Part shown: positions 23,671-36,400 of the stretch, piece by piece
Layout: every line of letters starts with the position of its first letter
Numbering within the stretch: the first letter of the stretch is position 1
Source of the DNA: Liolophura sinensis
Taxonomy: Eukaryota; Mollusca; Polyplacophora; Chitonida; Chitonidae
DNA: 64,000 bases
Assembly: GCF_032854445.1 (NCBI RefSeq)
Contig: NC_088295.1
Coordinates: 33,345,385-33,409,384, forward strand
Direction: 5' to 3'
The notes under the pieces: model-generated
Databases searched by the model: none
What the model saw: only the letters and a program-made list of their open reading frames with translations
What the model was told of the DNA's origin: nothing
Made by a program: the position numbers and the translations under genes

Positions 23671-26600
23671 GTAAAAACATCACCTGAAAGTAACTAGCCA
23701 TTTAAGCATTAACGTCGTGGTTTATGTAACACTCGAATCTCTGTGACCAAGATGGCTGTAACGTCCGAGCAGAACAATCAGGTTCCTGACTGACCAGTGT
23801 CTGAAAATAATGCAGAGGGTAATCCAGCAGACGACTTTACTCGGTCATGTAGTGGTAAAGTTTACTTGAATGTTGTACATAATTTTAGATGGCTAATCCC
23901 ATAATAAAATTGTGTGGCAAATTGCATAAAATGTGAATCATAACTTTGAATTAACTTAACGATCCTACCATCACAGGCTCGGGCAGGGAAAAAGTGGTAG
24001 TTAAATTCACCTCTTGAAATATTTTCCAGACACTTATACATTTACATGTATTGCCAGAAAATTATAATACCAGGATACAAATGGTTCAAGTGTGATACAA
24101 GACATATCTCCCTTTCTGCAAAATACCGGAAAACGCAAGGATTATTTTGTATACATTTCAATACCAGGTATTTTTTTAATTTTTTCATTTAGAAGATGAC
24201 GTAGTCGCTGACCAAATAATGTTGGACCCGGTGATGCTGTTGTTCACTAGCATCAGATTATCTTGGAATGACGCGAGCTCCTTGTGCCGAACGAATTATG
24301 TACAACAGCAGCTTGTCACAGTCTACGACGAGTATGAACTTTCCACTCTTACTTTCCGGAAAACTCTCAACTTTGAATCGTGAGTTCGTGAACTTTGCAT
24401 GTAAATGACATATATCTTCTGCGTTTTAGTTTATTTAATACAGTTGCAATATGTCTGGTGTTTTTTGAATAATGAGTTTGATTTGCATGTAAATGACATT
24501 ATATATGTTTACTAGTATTTAATTCAGTAACAATATGCCCGCTGTGTTTTATTGATGAGTTTGGTTTACATGTGAATTACATTATACATTTTCTGCTTTG
24601 TACTTTATTTGATTCACTTAGAATATGCCTGGTGTTTTTTGAATGTTGAGTTTAGTTTGATTGTAAATGGCATATACGTTTGGCTGTTTACTTCTTAAAT
24701 GCATTTACAATCACTCTTGTGTTTTTCATTTTGCATGAAAAATTGAAGGACGTTTGTGTCTTGTTTTAGATTTATCATTTAAGTATATTAAAACAAGAAT
24801 GCGTGTTTAACATTTTATAGTAGTGTTTAGCGTCAGAAGTCGCTCCATTTAAAATCATTAACAGTTTCGGTGTGTATGGCGCATGTGACGTAAGCAGTCC
24901 GTGTGCACACAATGGCAGGCACAAAGTGAAAGCCTGAATAGAGAAAAGGCAAAAAACTATCTGTGGACGAGGAGAGAAGATTAGTTAGGGTCAGCAGCGT
25001 TGTATGGAAACTCCAAATTATATTAAATGGACTGGTTTTTTATATATGACCATATCTGCTGCACGTTCTAGTCAGAAAATGCGGACTATATGAATGTGAC
25101 ACATTTCTAAAGAGAACACGGAACATCATATTGACAAAGGCACATTACCAACAGATGTTACCGCCTATTGTTCATAACGGAATCATACCTACAAGTATTA
25201 TTTTAGCCAAGTTGTTGAGAATTTTTCTTATTATAAAATATAAATACATATTTAACGACCAAAAATTACATATTTAATTATTTTTGATGTACAATTAAAT
25301 GTTGTCCAGAAATATGTCAAAATGAGCGCCGTGCAGATAGAAGATTGGGTCTTAAAAGTCATGAATGTACACAAAAGTGTATCATAGTTCTTCTCAATAA
25401 CAATGTGGCTGAGCTTGGTATCGTCCTCGCACATGACCACAGAACCCTCCAATGTGACGAGTCAACTAATCAGTTATGGCTGATAACTCAAGTACAGGTA
25501 TCAATAATTCATTTTTTGATACGCTTATATCTAGTAACAGGGCAGGGAAAGGCTTTTCTCTCTCCCTATATATATTTTCCATTATCGAACTTGGATGTTA
25601 TCTTGAGTATTCTTAGCATTTGACAAAATATTGTTTTCTTCACAGAATATGGCTGGGTCTTATTTCTTCCTCACCCACTTCCCCAGAGCCTACCTGGGTG
25701 ACGTGTCAACCTTACAACGACAGCGACTATACTCAGCCCTTTCAGAAAGAGAACAATACTTTCAACCCGATCAAAATGTGCGCCCTCCTTACCAGGGATT
25801 ATATGTGGGAGTGGAGGGACTGCTCCGAACCGCACGGCTTTGCCTGCAGGGGTGAATTTATCGGTAGGTTACTGACCGGTCAAAAACTTAGGATTTTAAT
25901 GGGATCTTTGTGACCCTGAAGGTTACCAGCTTATAGTGTATATTACCTATAATCCTTGATCAACAAGGTCAGGGGTCTATTGATGTCAGGTGACCAATAA
26001 TCTTTTAATCTATCTGATTAGTGTTTATCAACGTAGTTAAAGATTAAGATACTTACATGACGGCGACCTACATTATAATAGTAGGATGAAATCGGGAAGA
26101 TACCCAGAACCATCTGCAGAATGCTCACAGACATTCCTACTTACGACCGGGGAAGAGGCCAGTATGGTGGTGACCAATGATCTCTATATCTGATAGGTGT
26201 TTAAAGCCGTGTTTCCGAATTCTTAACTTAGGCTAGGTTTATGGATAGAGGAAGCCAGAGTGCCCGACGTAGTAGTGACCAATGAAGCCAATATGTCCGG
26301 TTTCCAGTGAGACCAGGTGACCAACTATGTCGGGTATCCATTAATGTCGGTCCTCCAGTGATGTTGGTAGTTCATTGATGTTGGGTATCCAAGTATGCCT
26401 CTTGTCCATTCAGTCAGGTGTACAATGATATCGGGTGTGCAATGATGTCAGATGAGCAAGGATATTGGGTGTGCAGTGATGTTGGGGGAGCAGTGATGTT
26501 GGTGTCCAGTTATGTCGGGTGTCCATTGAGGCCGGGTGTGCAATTGTTCCCGTGTGTCCAATGAGAACGGTTGTCTATTAGGTCAATGCGTCGCCTTTCG

Positions 26601-27013
26601 ACAGGAGGAGTAACCGGTATCGGGTTACTTCTACCCATACACCTTAACGCCTTTATTTAAGCGGAACATTGTATTGTGCGGCGCTAAACACTAAGCAAAC
26701 AGGCAGTTTCTCTAGCTGTTTTGATAGTGTTTATTTATAAATAAATTAATGTTTTGCACGGATGCCGATGGCCCTTTGATACCTGTTTTTCGAAGTAAAA
26801 GTTTTTGTTTAGGGGACAGTTGATGCGTTAAGGTACGATGACTACGATTTAATTTTTTTCTTCTTTTCCTATGTGTTTGTATTCATCGTGCAGATGGTGT
26901 TGTCAGTGTTCCGAAAAGACTTTTTCCGAAGTGTGGTCAAAGCGACATGAACTTCTGTCCGCGGATGAACACATCTTGTACATGGACTACTCAACAGTAT
27001 TGCCTTATGCTAG
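23589..27013 (+). CDS. Gene span: C-type lectin-like cassette A (possibly partial)
   Basis: Exons 23589-23670, 24193-24379, 25646-25863 and 26894-27013 join in frame (607 nt, 202 codons plus one base). They encode a signal peptide, one CTLD split over two exons (phase 1 in, phase 2 internal, phase 1 out), and a short Cys-rich module. CTLDs are extracellular disulphide-bonded folds, and in invertebrates many serve as recognition or adhesion proteins. The exon series closely matches cassette B (30350-34848), including intron sequence before the third exon, so the two are tandem duplicates. No second CTLD, mucin or membrane exon lies before cassette B. Cassette A is either truncated or spliced over cassette B to the exons at 40422 onward. 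Without splicing at 27014 the last exon would read on to a stop near 27160. Confidence 0.75.
24193..24379 (+). CDS. Cassette A exon 2: N-terminal half of CTLD
   Basis: Acceptor 'tttttcatttag', donor GTGAGT, phase 1 in, 2 out. LSWNDASSLCRTNYVQQQL is the CTLD helix-1 signature (W..A...C). The canonical leading strands are short. The 187-nt exon aligns with the 181-nt exon of cassette B. Confidence 0.8.
24395..24735 (+). repeat. Degenerate ~88-bp tandem repeat in cassette A intron 2
   Basis: 'gcatgtaaatgacatta' and variants recur about every 82-92 bp, together with 'atatgcctggtgttttttga' and 'atgagttt'. Roughly four diverged units. Confidence 0.7.
25646..25863 (+). CDS. Cassette A exon 3: C-terminal half of CTLD
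   Basis: Acceptor 'gttttcttcacag', donor GTAGGT, phase 2 in, 1 out, 218 nt, the same length as in cassette B. IWLGL (the CTLD WIGL motif), PTWVTCQPYN, KMCALL, WEWRDC and HGFAC mark the domain core and three of its cysteines. The EPN/QPD sugar-specificity motif is not visible and WND is replaced by WRD. NNT is a possible N-glycosylation site. Confidence 0.85.
26052..26162 (-). mobile_element. Strongly diverged SINE-1 fragment
   Basis: 'acttacatgacggcgaccta', 'tcgggaagatacccagaacc', 'atctgcagaatgctcacaga' and 'ggaagaggccag' align piecewise to the SINE-1 body. Many changes. Confidence 0.5.
26265..26590 (+). repeat. Degenerate ~20-bp minisatellite
   Basis: Variants of 'tccagtgatgtcgggtg' recur about fifteen times with drifting sequence, directly upstream of cassette A exon 4. 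Confidence 0.8.
26894..27013 (+). CDS. Cassette A exon 4: Cys-rich module
   Basis: Phase 1 to 1 (120 nt). Contains FPKCGQSDMNFCPRMNTSC and a further Cys in QQYCLML, against FPTCGQSDVNYCPRSL in cassette B. The GQSD and CPR words are shared. No family recognised. It probably forms a small disulphide-linked spacer after the CTLD. Confidence 0.65.
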
Positions 27014-27654
27014 GTAAGAAAATACATTGTCCACCCAAGTTCACTCAAGGCCACAAAAATAGCATTTATGCAGTGAAGAAAGCATCTGAATATTCGTGGT
27101 CACCGACGCATGCGATAGCCCAATACACTGCGCACTTGTACATGTTCTTCACAAAATGTTGAGGCATTGTTCTATACTGGATACATTACATAATCATTTA
27201 CAGCACAATGAGTTATGATTAGCAAAGTTCATGTGTGGTGACGCGAAATCGCTAGCAAGGAAGCAGTTTGGTACACTAAAACATGCCAAAATTTTCATGC
27301 AGTACATGACTGTCGTCAAATTAAGTATTTTACCATGCTTTATCTCACATCTCTTAAACAATCTGATGGTTCTAAAATGGATCCATCGTGGCTTGATTAA
27401 CGTTTTGTGTCATAATTCGCGTTTGCAAGTTCTAAGTACAAGACTTCAAATCCCACATCGCCATTTACGACTGACCAGTTAGTTTACATCGCCTATTTTG
27501 TTAGTAATATGCTGTTCGCAGACTTTCATAACAACAACGAGCGGTTCATTCTGTGGAGTCAGAAAGAAAATGTATGTGGACTATCGTTGAAATATGGGTA
27601 TTTCATATTAATAACTATATAAGGCGATTAAGGCATGTTCAGCGTGAATAAGTG

Positions 27655-28164
27655 ACTTAAAGTGAAAGAGAGGTAAAATATGAAGTAAGATTCATCATAC
27701 AGACAACTTAAAACTATGCATAAATATATTTTCACTTATTTTTTTTTTAGATTTTTTTGAGGAGATTTAAACCCGTTTAAATCTTTGAATTCTAAAGTGG
27801 GCTTTATGGGTCATACTATCAGAGTTTAGGAACTCTGACGTCCTAGGGAGTTTTTCCAAATTTAACCACGACACTAAATGTTGTAATAACTCATTTAACC
27901 CATGAGTAAAAGATTACTGAAACAATGTTTCTCAAAAATTCCTTCCTTCTGGTGAACATCAGGCAGAAAAGGCGATTTGACGTCAGAGTTCCTAAATACG
28001 TTAGTAAGGCTCGTAAAGCCCATAACAGAATTCAAATATTTGAATGCCTTTCAACATCCTACAAAAATCTAAAAAAAAAATAAATGAAACTATTTATACG
28101 CATAGTTTTTAGCTGTCTGTATAATGAACCTTACTTTACATTTAAGCTTTCTTTTATTTCAAGT
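27655..28164 (+). mobile_element. Foldback/MITE-like element with ~170-bp inverted ends, copy 1
   Basis: The left arm ('acttaaagtgaaagagaggt', 'cagacaacttaaaactatgc', 'tttagattttttt', 'gtgggctttatgggtcatac', 'aggaactctgacgtc') and the reverse complement of the right arm ('acttgaaataaaagaaagct', 'cagacagctaaaaactatgc', 'tttagatttttgt', 'atgggctttacgagccttac', 'aggaactctgacgtc') align over roughly 170 bp. The centre is unique. No transposase is present, so it would be non-autonomous. No clear target-site duplication. A partner copy is at 50463-50875. Confidence 0.8.
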
Positions 28165-28433
28165 TAACCATATAAGTATTGCTTGGAATGTGACATGCTG
28201 ATAATGCAAACAGTGACACAATATTTGCAACATTAATAGTTCAGAGGTTAATAGAAAAGGAGCTGGATTGAGCACTGAAAACGTGCATTTTTAGACTGAT
28301 GTGTGATGCGGAGCTTTCTGGAGTTTTACATATCGGAGTTACGTATATACTAGTGTATCGGAATTGTTCAGTTCTCACGTCAGACCTTTGCACAGTTGCC
28401 ATTTCTTATGATAAGTGTATACCGCCCTGGATG

Positions 28434-28700
28434 TGTGCCTGTACATGTATGTGTGCCTGTACATGTATGTCTGCCTGTACATGTATGTCTGCCTGTACAT
28501 GTATATGTGCCTGTAGATGTATGTGTGCCTGTACATGTATGTGTGCCTGTACATGTATGTCTGCCTGTACATGTATGTCTGCCTGTACATGTATGTGTGC
28601 CTGTACATGTATATGTGCCTGTACATGTATGTCTGCCTGTACATGTATGTCTGCCCCTACATGTATGTATGTCTCTACATGTGTGTGCGCCTGCACAAGT
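28434..28700 (+). repeat. 18-bp minisatellite (tgcctgtacatgtatgtg)
   Basis: About fourteen 18-bp units, nearly perfect in the middle. Because 18 is a multiple of three, open frames appear on both strands. They encode simple CMCACT-like or HVCVPV-like repeats and are not regarded as genes. Confidence 0.95.
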
Positions 28701-28705
28701 GTTTG

Positions 28706-28760
28706 TGTGCATTTATTTATTTATTTTAATGATGTTTTACGCCGTACTCAAATACAATTA
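28706..28760 (-). mobile_element. SINE-1 tail fragment
   Basis: '(attt)n' followed by 'gatgttttacgccgtactca', then unrelated sequence. Adjacent to the 18-bp array. Confidence 0.7.
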
Positions 28761-28829
28761 CTATTGTAATGTCATAATAAAGTTTGACGAAATCCCAGAG
28801 CGGGGCTCTTTTTTTTAACACCGGGACAC

Positions 28830-30316
28830 ATGAGGTGAGGCTTCAAACCCAGGCTGTCATAGGGAATTTGTAGATCCCCCGCTTCTGGGGGGAGTGATGA
28901 CAATAGGAGATAGATGACAGTCATGTTGCCATTTCAGTAGTTGTTTGAAAACGTTAGGAAAGTTCGTCAGCAAATTGCCAAGGGTCTCTCATGCATATAT
29001 TTCCGATCTGTATGTATTTCTATAGTCTAAGCTATTAGCTTAGAATTACCTTATAATAGCATGTGTAACAATCTTAATCTTAATTAGTTGAGTTAATCTC
29101 TTCTAACTTGTTCAGCTTCAGGACTAGAAGTCTTTATAGTCTAAAAGCCAGACTGGGCCATATATCCCGTCGTAGACCAGTTTAGTTTGGGTAATTTTAC
29201 TGTATTACTGATACAGAAAGATTAGGCGAGGATTGTATGGGTGTCAGGCAATGATGCGTGTCGGTGAGTACCATTTAATCCGATGGACGATGACAGTCTG
29301 CTGAGCTTTATGCGTTCATGCAGCGAATATGGCTACTGAAATTCTACCTTCCTTAAATAAATAAAGAACTGCAAAATCCATTCATTGGTTCATAAAAAGC
29401 TCGAAGATCTTGGCTTGTGCGGTAGTTGCAATATTTATGCCTGAAAAGTAAAACCCCACAAACGACTCGTACATTTTCTGTATTCAGCCTGTCTTATTTG
29501 GTATCCATATTTTAAAATCTTCTGGTAAAATGGACAAATATGTCCTACCCTGGAACGTGCCATACACACCTATGTAGAAAACCAAACATATGCTTTAGCC
29601 AAAAGAAAATAAATATGTCCCTGTCTTCAGCTCACAATGTGAATATTACACTGTGACATTTAAACATGTTAGTATACTCAATTCTTGCAGACACCTTTAA
29701 ATAAATAATACTTCATGTGTCTTTTGTTTTAATTCGTTTCTATTGAATGTAACAAAAAGTGTCCTGTTCCACCAGTAGTTAACCATGTCGTTCGTTTGGG
29801 ACAACTGTCGATAACCAGGCTTGCCGCCGTTATCCACGGTAATTCCAGACATTCCACACACTGATCTTAGGCGGTCTGTCGCCTGCTATCGCAATCGCCT
29901 TTCTTGAGTCATCGTTGTCCTCTAAAACAACCGGTATAACCTCCAAGGTAAGAAACACATTTGAATAATATAAAAATATTCATGTTTTTACTTGTATGAA
30001 AAAATTTACTTACATTCCGCTTAACCGCTGAGTTCCTTTTATTATTTTGTCCGTACATAGTACGTTAAGAATATATGGGTTTATTGTTTTGGAGGAAGCA
30101 ATCTTTACCTCTATCATCTACATTTATGTCATAGTATATGCTATCCTCCAACATTACATTAATTCTGTCTGCTGGAGAGTTTGTATTTCATAAATATTAA
30201 AACTATGATGCAGCCTACTGAACTAATAGTTTAAGTTATATTAGAAACTATATATTGTACATATTTGATTATCCATATTGGCCTCTGTAGAATAATGTTA
30301 AGCCTTTGTACTTCAG
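28830..30316. other. Stretch between lectin cassettes
   Basis: No coding exon supported. The donor-like 'ctccaaggtaagaaacac' at 29941-29958 and the acceptor-like 'ttgtacttcag' ending at 30316 could delimit a 5' untranslated exon and intron for cassette B. This is a guess from splice words only. Confidence 0.4.
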
Positions 30317-30349
30317 ATGTCCTATGGAGTTTGAGTGAAAGGAACAAAA

Positions 30350-30422
30350 ATGCGTCTTGTGATCTTGATTTACTCGGCTCTGGTAGTGGCAGGCAATGGG
30401 ATTGAGCAGGGCTTATACGACG
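30350..30422 (+). CDS. Lectin receptor exon 1: signal peptide
   Basis: ATG follows 'ggaacaaaa'. MRLVILIYSALVVAGNG is a clear leader, then IEQGLYDG. Phase 1 out at GTATGA. Homologous to the leader of cassette A. Confidence 0.8.
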
Positions 30423-33364
30423 GTATGAAACCTCAAGAAATCAAGGGTTTTAATTATAACTAACAGATGGAATTGCAATTTCATTTTTCTTACTTGAGTT
30501 ACCATCTAAATGGGGCAAAAAAATTTATATGGAACAATGATGATATTAACATACTAGAATACGGTTTGCCCAAGCTGAACATTTTATTAAGCTTACGATG
30601 TCATATCTACATGCATAGATTTTTTTTTTTTGATTGGTGTTTTACGCCGAACTCAAGAATATTTCACTTATACGACGGCGGCCAGCATTATGGTGGGTGG
30701 AAACCGGGCAGAGCCCGGGGGAAACCCACGACCATCCGCAGGTTGCTGACAGACCTTCTCACGTACGGCCGGAGAGGAAGCCAGCATGAGCTGGACTTGA
30801 ACTCACAGCGACCGCATTGGTGAGAGACTCCTGGGTCATTACGCTGCGCTAGCGCTTTAACCGACTGAGCCACGGAGGCCCCAGTACATGCATAGAAACC
30901 ATATACATAAAAGCATAAGTAGAGATTTCGAAATATGACTATAAAAGTCAAACATCTCAACCCTTATGATTTACTTCTGTGTTAGAGCCATATACGTCAT
31001 GTGACTGAAAAATTGTTAACTACGACTTTAAACCCTACGCGCTCACTCACTCCTTCACTTCGTAGGATGAGATGTATTTCCAACAGATACGTTTCATCTA
31101 ACATTGAAGTCTGCAATCCTTAGAATCATTTTTTTTTTAAAAATTAGTAACATCTAAAGGGAACTACAGATCCAAACGGATAGCTGGTGTGGGGCTTCAA
31201 AGAACCATCACAAAGACTTCTAAACAATTGCTAAGAATAGTATTGTGAAGTAAGAAGAAACTGGTTTAAGAACTAGATGGCGTTAGAACTAGAGCGGTTC
31301 TACAACCCTTATTTCTAGTCGATTCATTGATTATTTATTTTTTTGATTGGCTGCTTAAAACGCAACATGGCGGTTTCATGGCGGAAATATGCTCAACAAA
31401 ACTGTATTCGGCTTGCTAAACATTAATATACATACATACATACATACATACATACATACATACATACATACATACATACATACATACATACATACATACA
31501 TTTGAAATGCATGCCTACAATTTTGTACATGTCGTTCATCCAAAATATTTATACCTGTTTTAAATAACTGGCTTGTGTAGTAGAATCTCAACATTAATTC
31601 ATTTAAACGGATGTGCTAATGTTAGCTTTCTTTGTCAGATTACGACATATTGCCCGACCAGATTACATTTTCTCCGATGCTGTTCCTATTCCAATCTCTG
31701 AAGCTGTCTTGGAATGATGCAAGCTCAGTGTGTATAAAATCTTATGTTAATCAGACTCTTGTCACGGCCGTAAATGATACCGAGGTATCCACCTTGAAAA
31801 GAACCGGCGCATTTACATCGTGAGTATTATTCAGTGTTAAATGTTATTTTTAATAGGATTGCATATTCACGCCTCTGTTATAACAAAATGAAGTAAATAT
31901 TACGCTACCGTCTGCAGTACTCATCATATGTAGATGTTTTGCTATACAAGGATTGAGCTGAAGAAACACTATCCTATTATATATAGCCTTGGACCTCTAG
32001 ACTTTCAAAATTGAAATTACACCCCTAAATAACACTGTAGTAATTGCACAGCCATTTCAAAATGTTATTCTTATCAATTTATTTATTTAGTTATTTTATT
32101 GATGTTTTACTCAAGAATATTACACTTGCACGACGGCGGCTAGCATTATGGTGGGAGGAAACCAGATAGAGCCCGGTACACAACCACGTCCAACCTCAAT
32201 TGCCATCACTTTCAGTTGTAAATTTACAGTAGCTTTTTTCAGATCATGCAGCTAACAAAATATCTATTGATATCAGTCGTAATAATTGAAAACTGACCAG
32301 ATATGACTGTGAAAACTGACCAGATATAATTGTGAAAACTTGCCAGATACGACTGTGTAAGCTGACCAGATATTATTATAAAAACTTATCTTTTATGGTT
32401 GTCAAAACTGACCAGATATGACTGAAAACTTATCTTTTATGGTTGTGAAAACTTACCAGATATGATTGTGAAAACTTTGTCAGTTATTGTTGATAAAACT
32501 GACCAGATTTGATTATGAAAACTTACCAGATATGATTGTGAAAACTTATCAGTTATGATTGTTAAAGCTAATTGGTTGATTGCTGATTCAAGTGCAGGTA
32601 TCAAAACTTCATGTTTGATTTACTTATATCCAGTAATAGGATACAGAAAGGTTTTCCCCTCTCTCTATATATGTTTTCCATTATCGAATTTGGATGTTAT
32701 CTTGAGTATTTTAAGCATTTGACAAAATATCGTTTTCTTCACAGAATGTGGCTGGGTCTTGTATCTTCCTCGCCCAGATCACCAGAGCCCACCTGGGTGA
32801 CGTGTCAACCTTACAACGACAACGACTATACTCAGCCCTTCCAGAAAGAGAACAATACTTTCAACCCGACTAAAATGTGCGCCCTCCTTACCAGGGATTA
32901 TATGTGGGAGTGGAGGGACTGCTCCGAACCGCATGGCTTTGCCTGCAATGGAAAAGGTTTTGGTAGGTTATATATTTCACACCCTATCATGGTAGATATA
33001 CCTGTTTATTTGAACACATACCTCATATTATTAGTAACATACCTGCTCAGTGAAAGGACGCGCAAATATATAAATATACATATATATACATACATATATA
33101 TATCCTTATGCTGAGGATTATTGACACCATATATTTGAGAATCCTTTCACTGAGTCACCATGTAATGAATTTATCCTGCAAATTCAGGTCGGAAGACCGA
33201 TGTATAGGTGAATCGCTGCATCGATGTGACCATCGTTGAACCCCAACCAAGGAAGATAACTACACAGAAGACACATTTGACGTCGTCTGCAGGATTCGAG
33301 AATATATCTGAACCCCACGTGACCGTTGCTGACCAATGAAAAGTGGAGCATTTTGTCAGATGCG

Positions 33365-33435
<71 letters not shown>

Positions 33436-36400
33436 TATTTCACTTGGTATTTCGTGATGGATCACCGTTGTCCACAAACCTAACGGCGTTATACATGTAT
33501 GCAATGCAATTCCTGCCTAATGTCCTCCATCACTTTTCCGACGTCTGCATCACACGATGTTCGAAGTTAATATTTTGATCATGTGATGTATATCATCTGT
33601 GCTTTCAATCATTTCACTTTGATAGTACAGAAGTAAACAGGCAAGAAATTTATTGTTTCCTATTTCACTACATTGCGCGAAGTTCAATATCGTAAGGATG
33701 AACCATGTGCATAACAACTGCAGTTTAAGCTCAGCTCGACCAAAATGCACATGGCTGGTTCAAGTCTAGTTTTGACTCGTTCACGGACTCGAGTTAGAAG
33801 AGAGTAATCTTTCAAAACGACCAAATAGTTCTGGTCAATGTTCTCCACAAACGATCGAAGTTTACGTTCGAGAACAGCGTACTTCTATTGTACATACACA
33901 GTTGCCCTTGCTAGTGATAGATATGTCTAGGAATAATAATTTAAATGTAACTGGCGACATGTATATCCCTGTCTGGGAAGGAAACATGTTCTATATACAG
34001 GTTGTTATTCTAAACCGATAGTGAGAGCATTAAACACATTTTGTAAGTATGGCACACGTAATTAGCACATGTGTGACATGCACATGTAAATCAATATTAA
34101 TTCCCTATCGGAGACTTCATGTATTCTATTTGGTGCTGATTTTCAAGCAGACAAATGCAAATTATACCGTTGTGACATCCTACACGAACTCGATATAATA
34201 ACACACTAATTAATTTGTGGCGGAATCATTTTGCCATCAACTTCGGGCCTTACGCCAGACTGGGTCAAACCGAACTCACCTCGGCCTTCGGCAGTCTTTG
34301 TATGACTGATCCCTTGCAGTTAGGGCAATGTATGTATGCAAGCTTTTGGTTTAACGCTGTACTTAATAATTCAGTCATGTGACGACAAGGAGTCACTAGG
34401 TCTGTTTATATGTACTGTGTCTTCATGTGACAGGGCCAGTCAACGCCGCCAAAGTGCCGCCGCCTCTGAAGTATCATGCCGAAAACATCACACCTAGTCA
34501 AATTATACTAACACCGGGCCACCCAGTTTACTTCCTGCAACCTCTCAGTGCTGAGCGACAAACGAGGCAGCAACAAGTACCGTATTCAAAGTCTTTGGTA
34601 TGACTTGACTCTGAGGCGGTTGCTTTAACCAATAGGCCACCGAGACGAACATTGGGGCAATTTAAATATAGTGGCGTATATATCATCAGGTGGTCATGTG
34701 TGTTTGTTTTCTTTATCTTCAGATGGTGACGCAAATATACCAATGAAGTCCTTCCCGACGTGTGGACAAAGCGATGTCAACTATTGCCCTCGGTCTCTGC
34801 CAAATTTTAGCTGTTTTCCAGAAAGCCATAAACCCTGTATGCTTGCAGGTCAGATGTTTTTTGCTGAATAAAGATCAACGAGACACACGTCACACCTACA
34901 ATACATACTCTTTTTCGACATCATACATCAGTGCTTACTTGGAAAATCCCAGGAGAAGCTAATTAAAATGTGTCATTATGATTTATTTATTTAATTTTAA
35001 AATGTTTTAAAAAGCATTTACTATACGTTGAAAGCCGTACTAAGCCAGGTTTATAGTTTGGACAAACAGAAAAAACGAGCTTCTTTTCAACTTTTATCGC
35101 AGTACTCTCCACGTCTAATTTTATGCGCCTCACACCTGGCTTAGCTTTGAAACGTGAGCCAGACAATGGAGAGGGCAACTTTCACATAATTACTAAAGAC
35201 GTAAACGTCAAACGACTGATAGAGCAAGTAAACAGACAGGCCCTTATTTTATACTCTCAAAAGAAAAAAGATATTTTATACTCTTAAATGATTTTTTACA
35301 TGATTTTCTCCTGGGATCAAAAGCACAGGCAAGCTGACAGGGTTCTCGCCTTTTACTGGTTTTATTTCCATCCATTTCACATGGCTACCGGAAATAGCAC
35401 AGAACAATGTCTTTATGGGAAACTTTTTTTGCATGTATCTATAAGCCATATAAAATATACACTTCGCTTACGTTGGACATTGCAGTTCTGTGGGATCTGT
35501 TGTCCGTGTGAATATGTCTTGTGTGTCATTAAACGAAAGTAAATGTGTATGTGCAAATGGTAAATAGTCCTCCGAATATGGCGATGTAGTTAATATCTAT
35601 CCAAGCAGACATCAATCGACGAAACAAAGCAAATGTTTACATTATATGCTCTCCATCAGTCATTTGTTTACAATGATTATTAATTAATGTATGAAAATCT
35701 GCCCTCTTAACACAACAGTGAGATTCGTTCTTGTGACAATTTCTTGTCAAAATATAAACGCAGCAATGCACTATTAGTGCAATCAACGACTTTTTGTTGG
35801 GACGAGTGACGTGCTTAATCGGTACAGTGTTGTTAATTAGACTGCTGACATTGTTTTGTGTGATCGTTTGCTCTTTTACGCGTTTCTTCTCTACTTGGAG
35901 GATCTGGCAAAGAGGTAAGATCAGTGCATTTTGTGTTACACTCAGGTAAAATATTTCTGTAAAACTTCGTGGCTAAAGTAACATGACAAACGCCACTGTG
36001 GTGATATGTGGTGATATAGACAGATGTGTTTTCCTTTCCTCTGCTTACAAAGTTCATAGATCGAACAAGATTGTCTCTGTATCATGTTTACTACTCTCTC
36101 ATTTTGTATCTTTCCTGTGTGTATAGACGTGAGCCGCGAAGAAAGTCATGGGCTGTGAAAATCCTTATCATGACCAAGACGTTATTGGGCCATCCGTCAC
36201 CCGATCTACCATGGGTGGGGAGTTATCTGCTCTTAGGTACCAGAGCAGCCACATGTTGAATACCAGCTAAACTATGTCTGTAGGTAAACTATGTAGACAG
36301 ATTTCACCACGAAAGGTTTCGTATTAGCATTACATGTTACAAATGTTTCTTTTTTGGTTAATCACAAGCGCTTTGCTTACACCATATTTTTACAATATTA

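Noticed and set aside
25631-25855. Alternative forward frame over cassette A exon 3
   Set aside because: The CTLD motifs (WLGL, WEWRDC, HGFAC) are in the other frame, which also fits the exon phases.
28299-28818. Cys/Met-rich and His/Val-rich open frames up to 156 codons on both strands
   Set aside because: They are produced by the 18-bp minisatellite, whose period keeps frames open.
33366-33504. Ile/Tyr repeat open frames on both strands
   Set aside because: Direct translation of the AT microsatellite.
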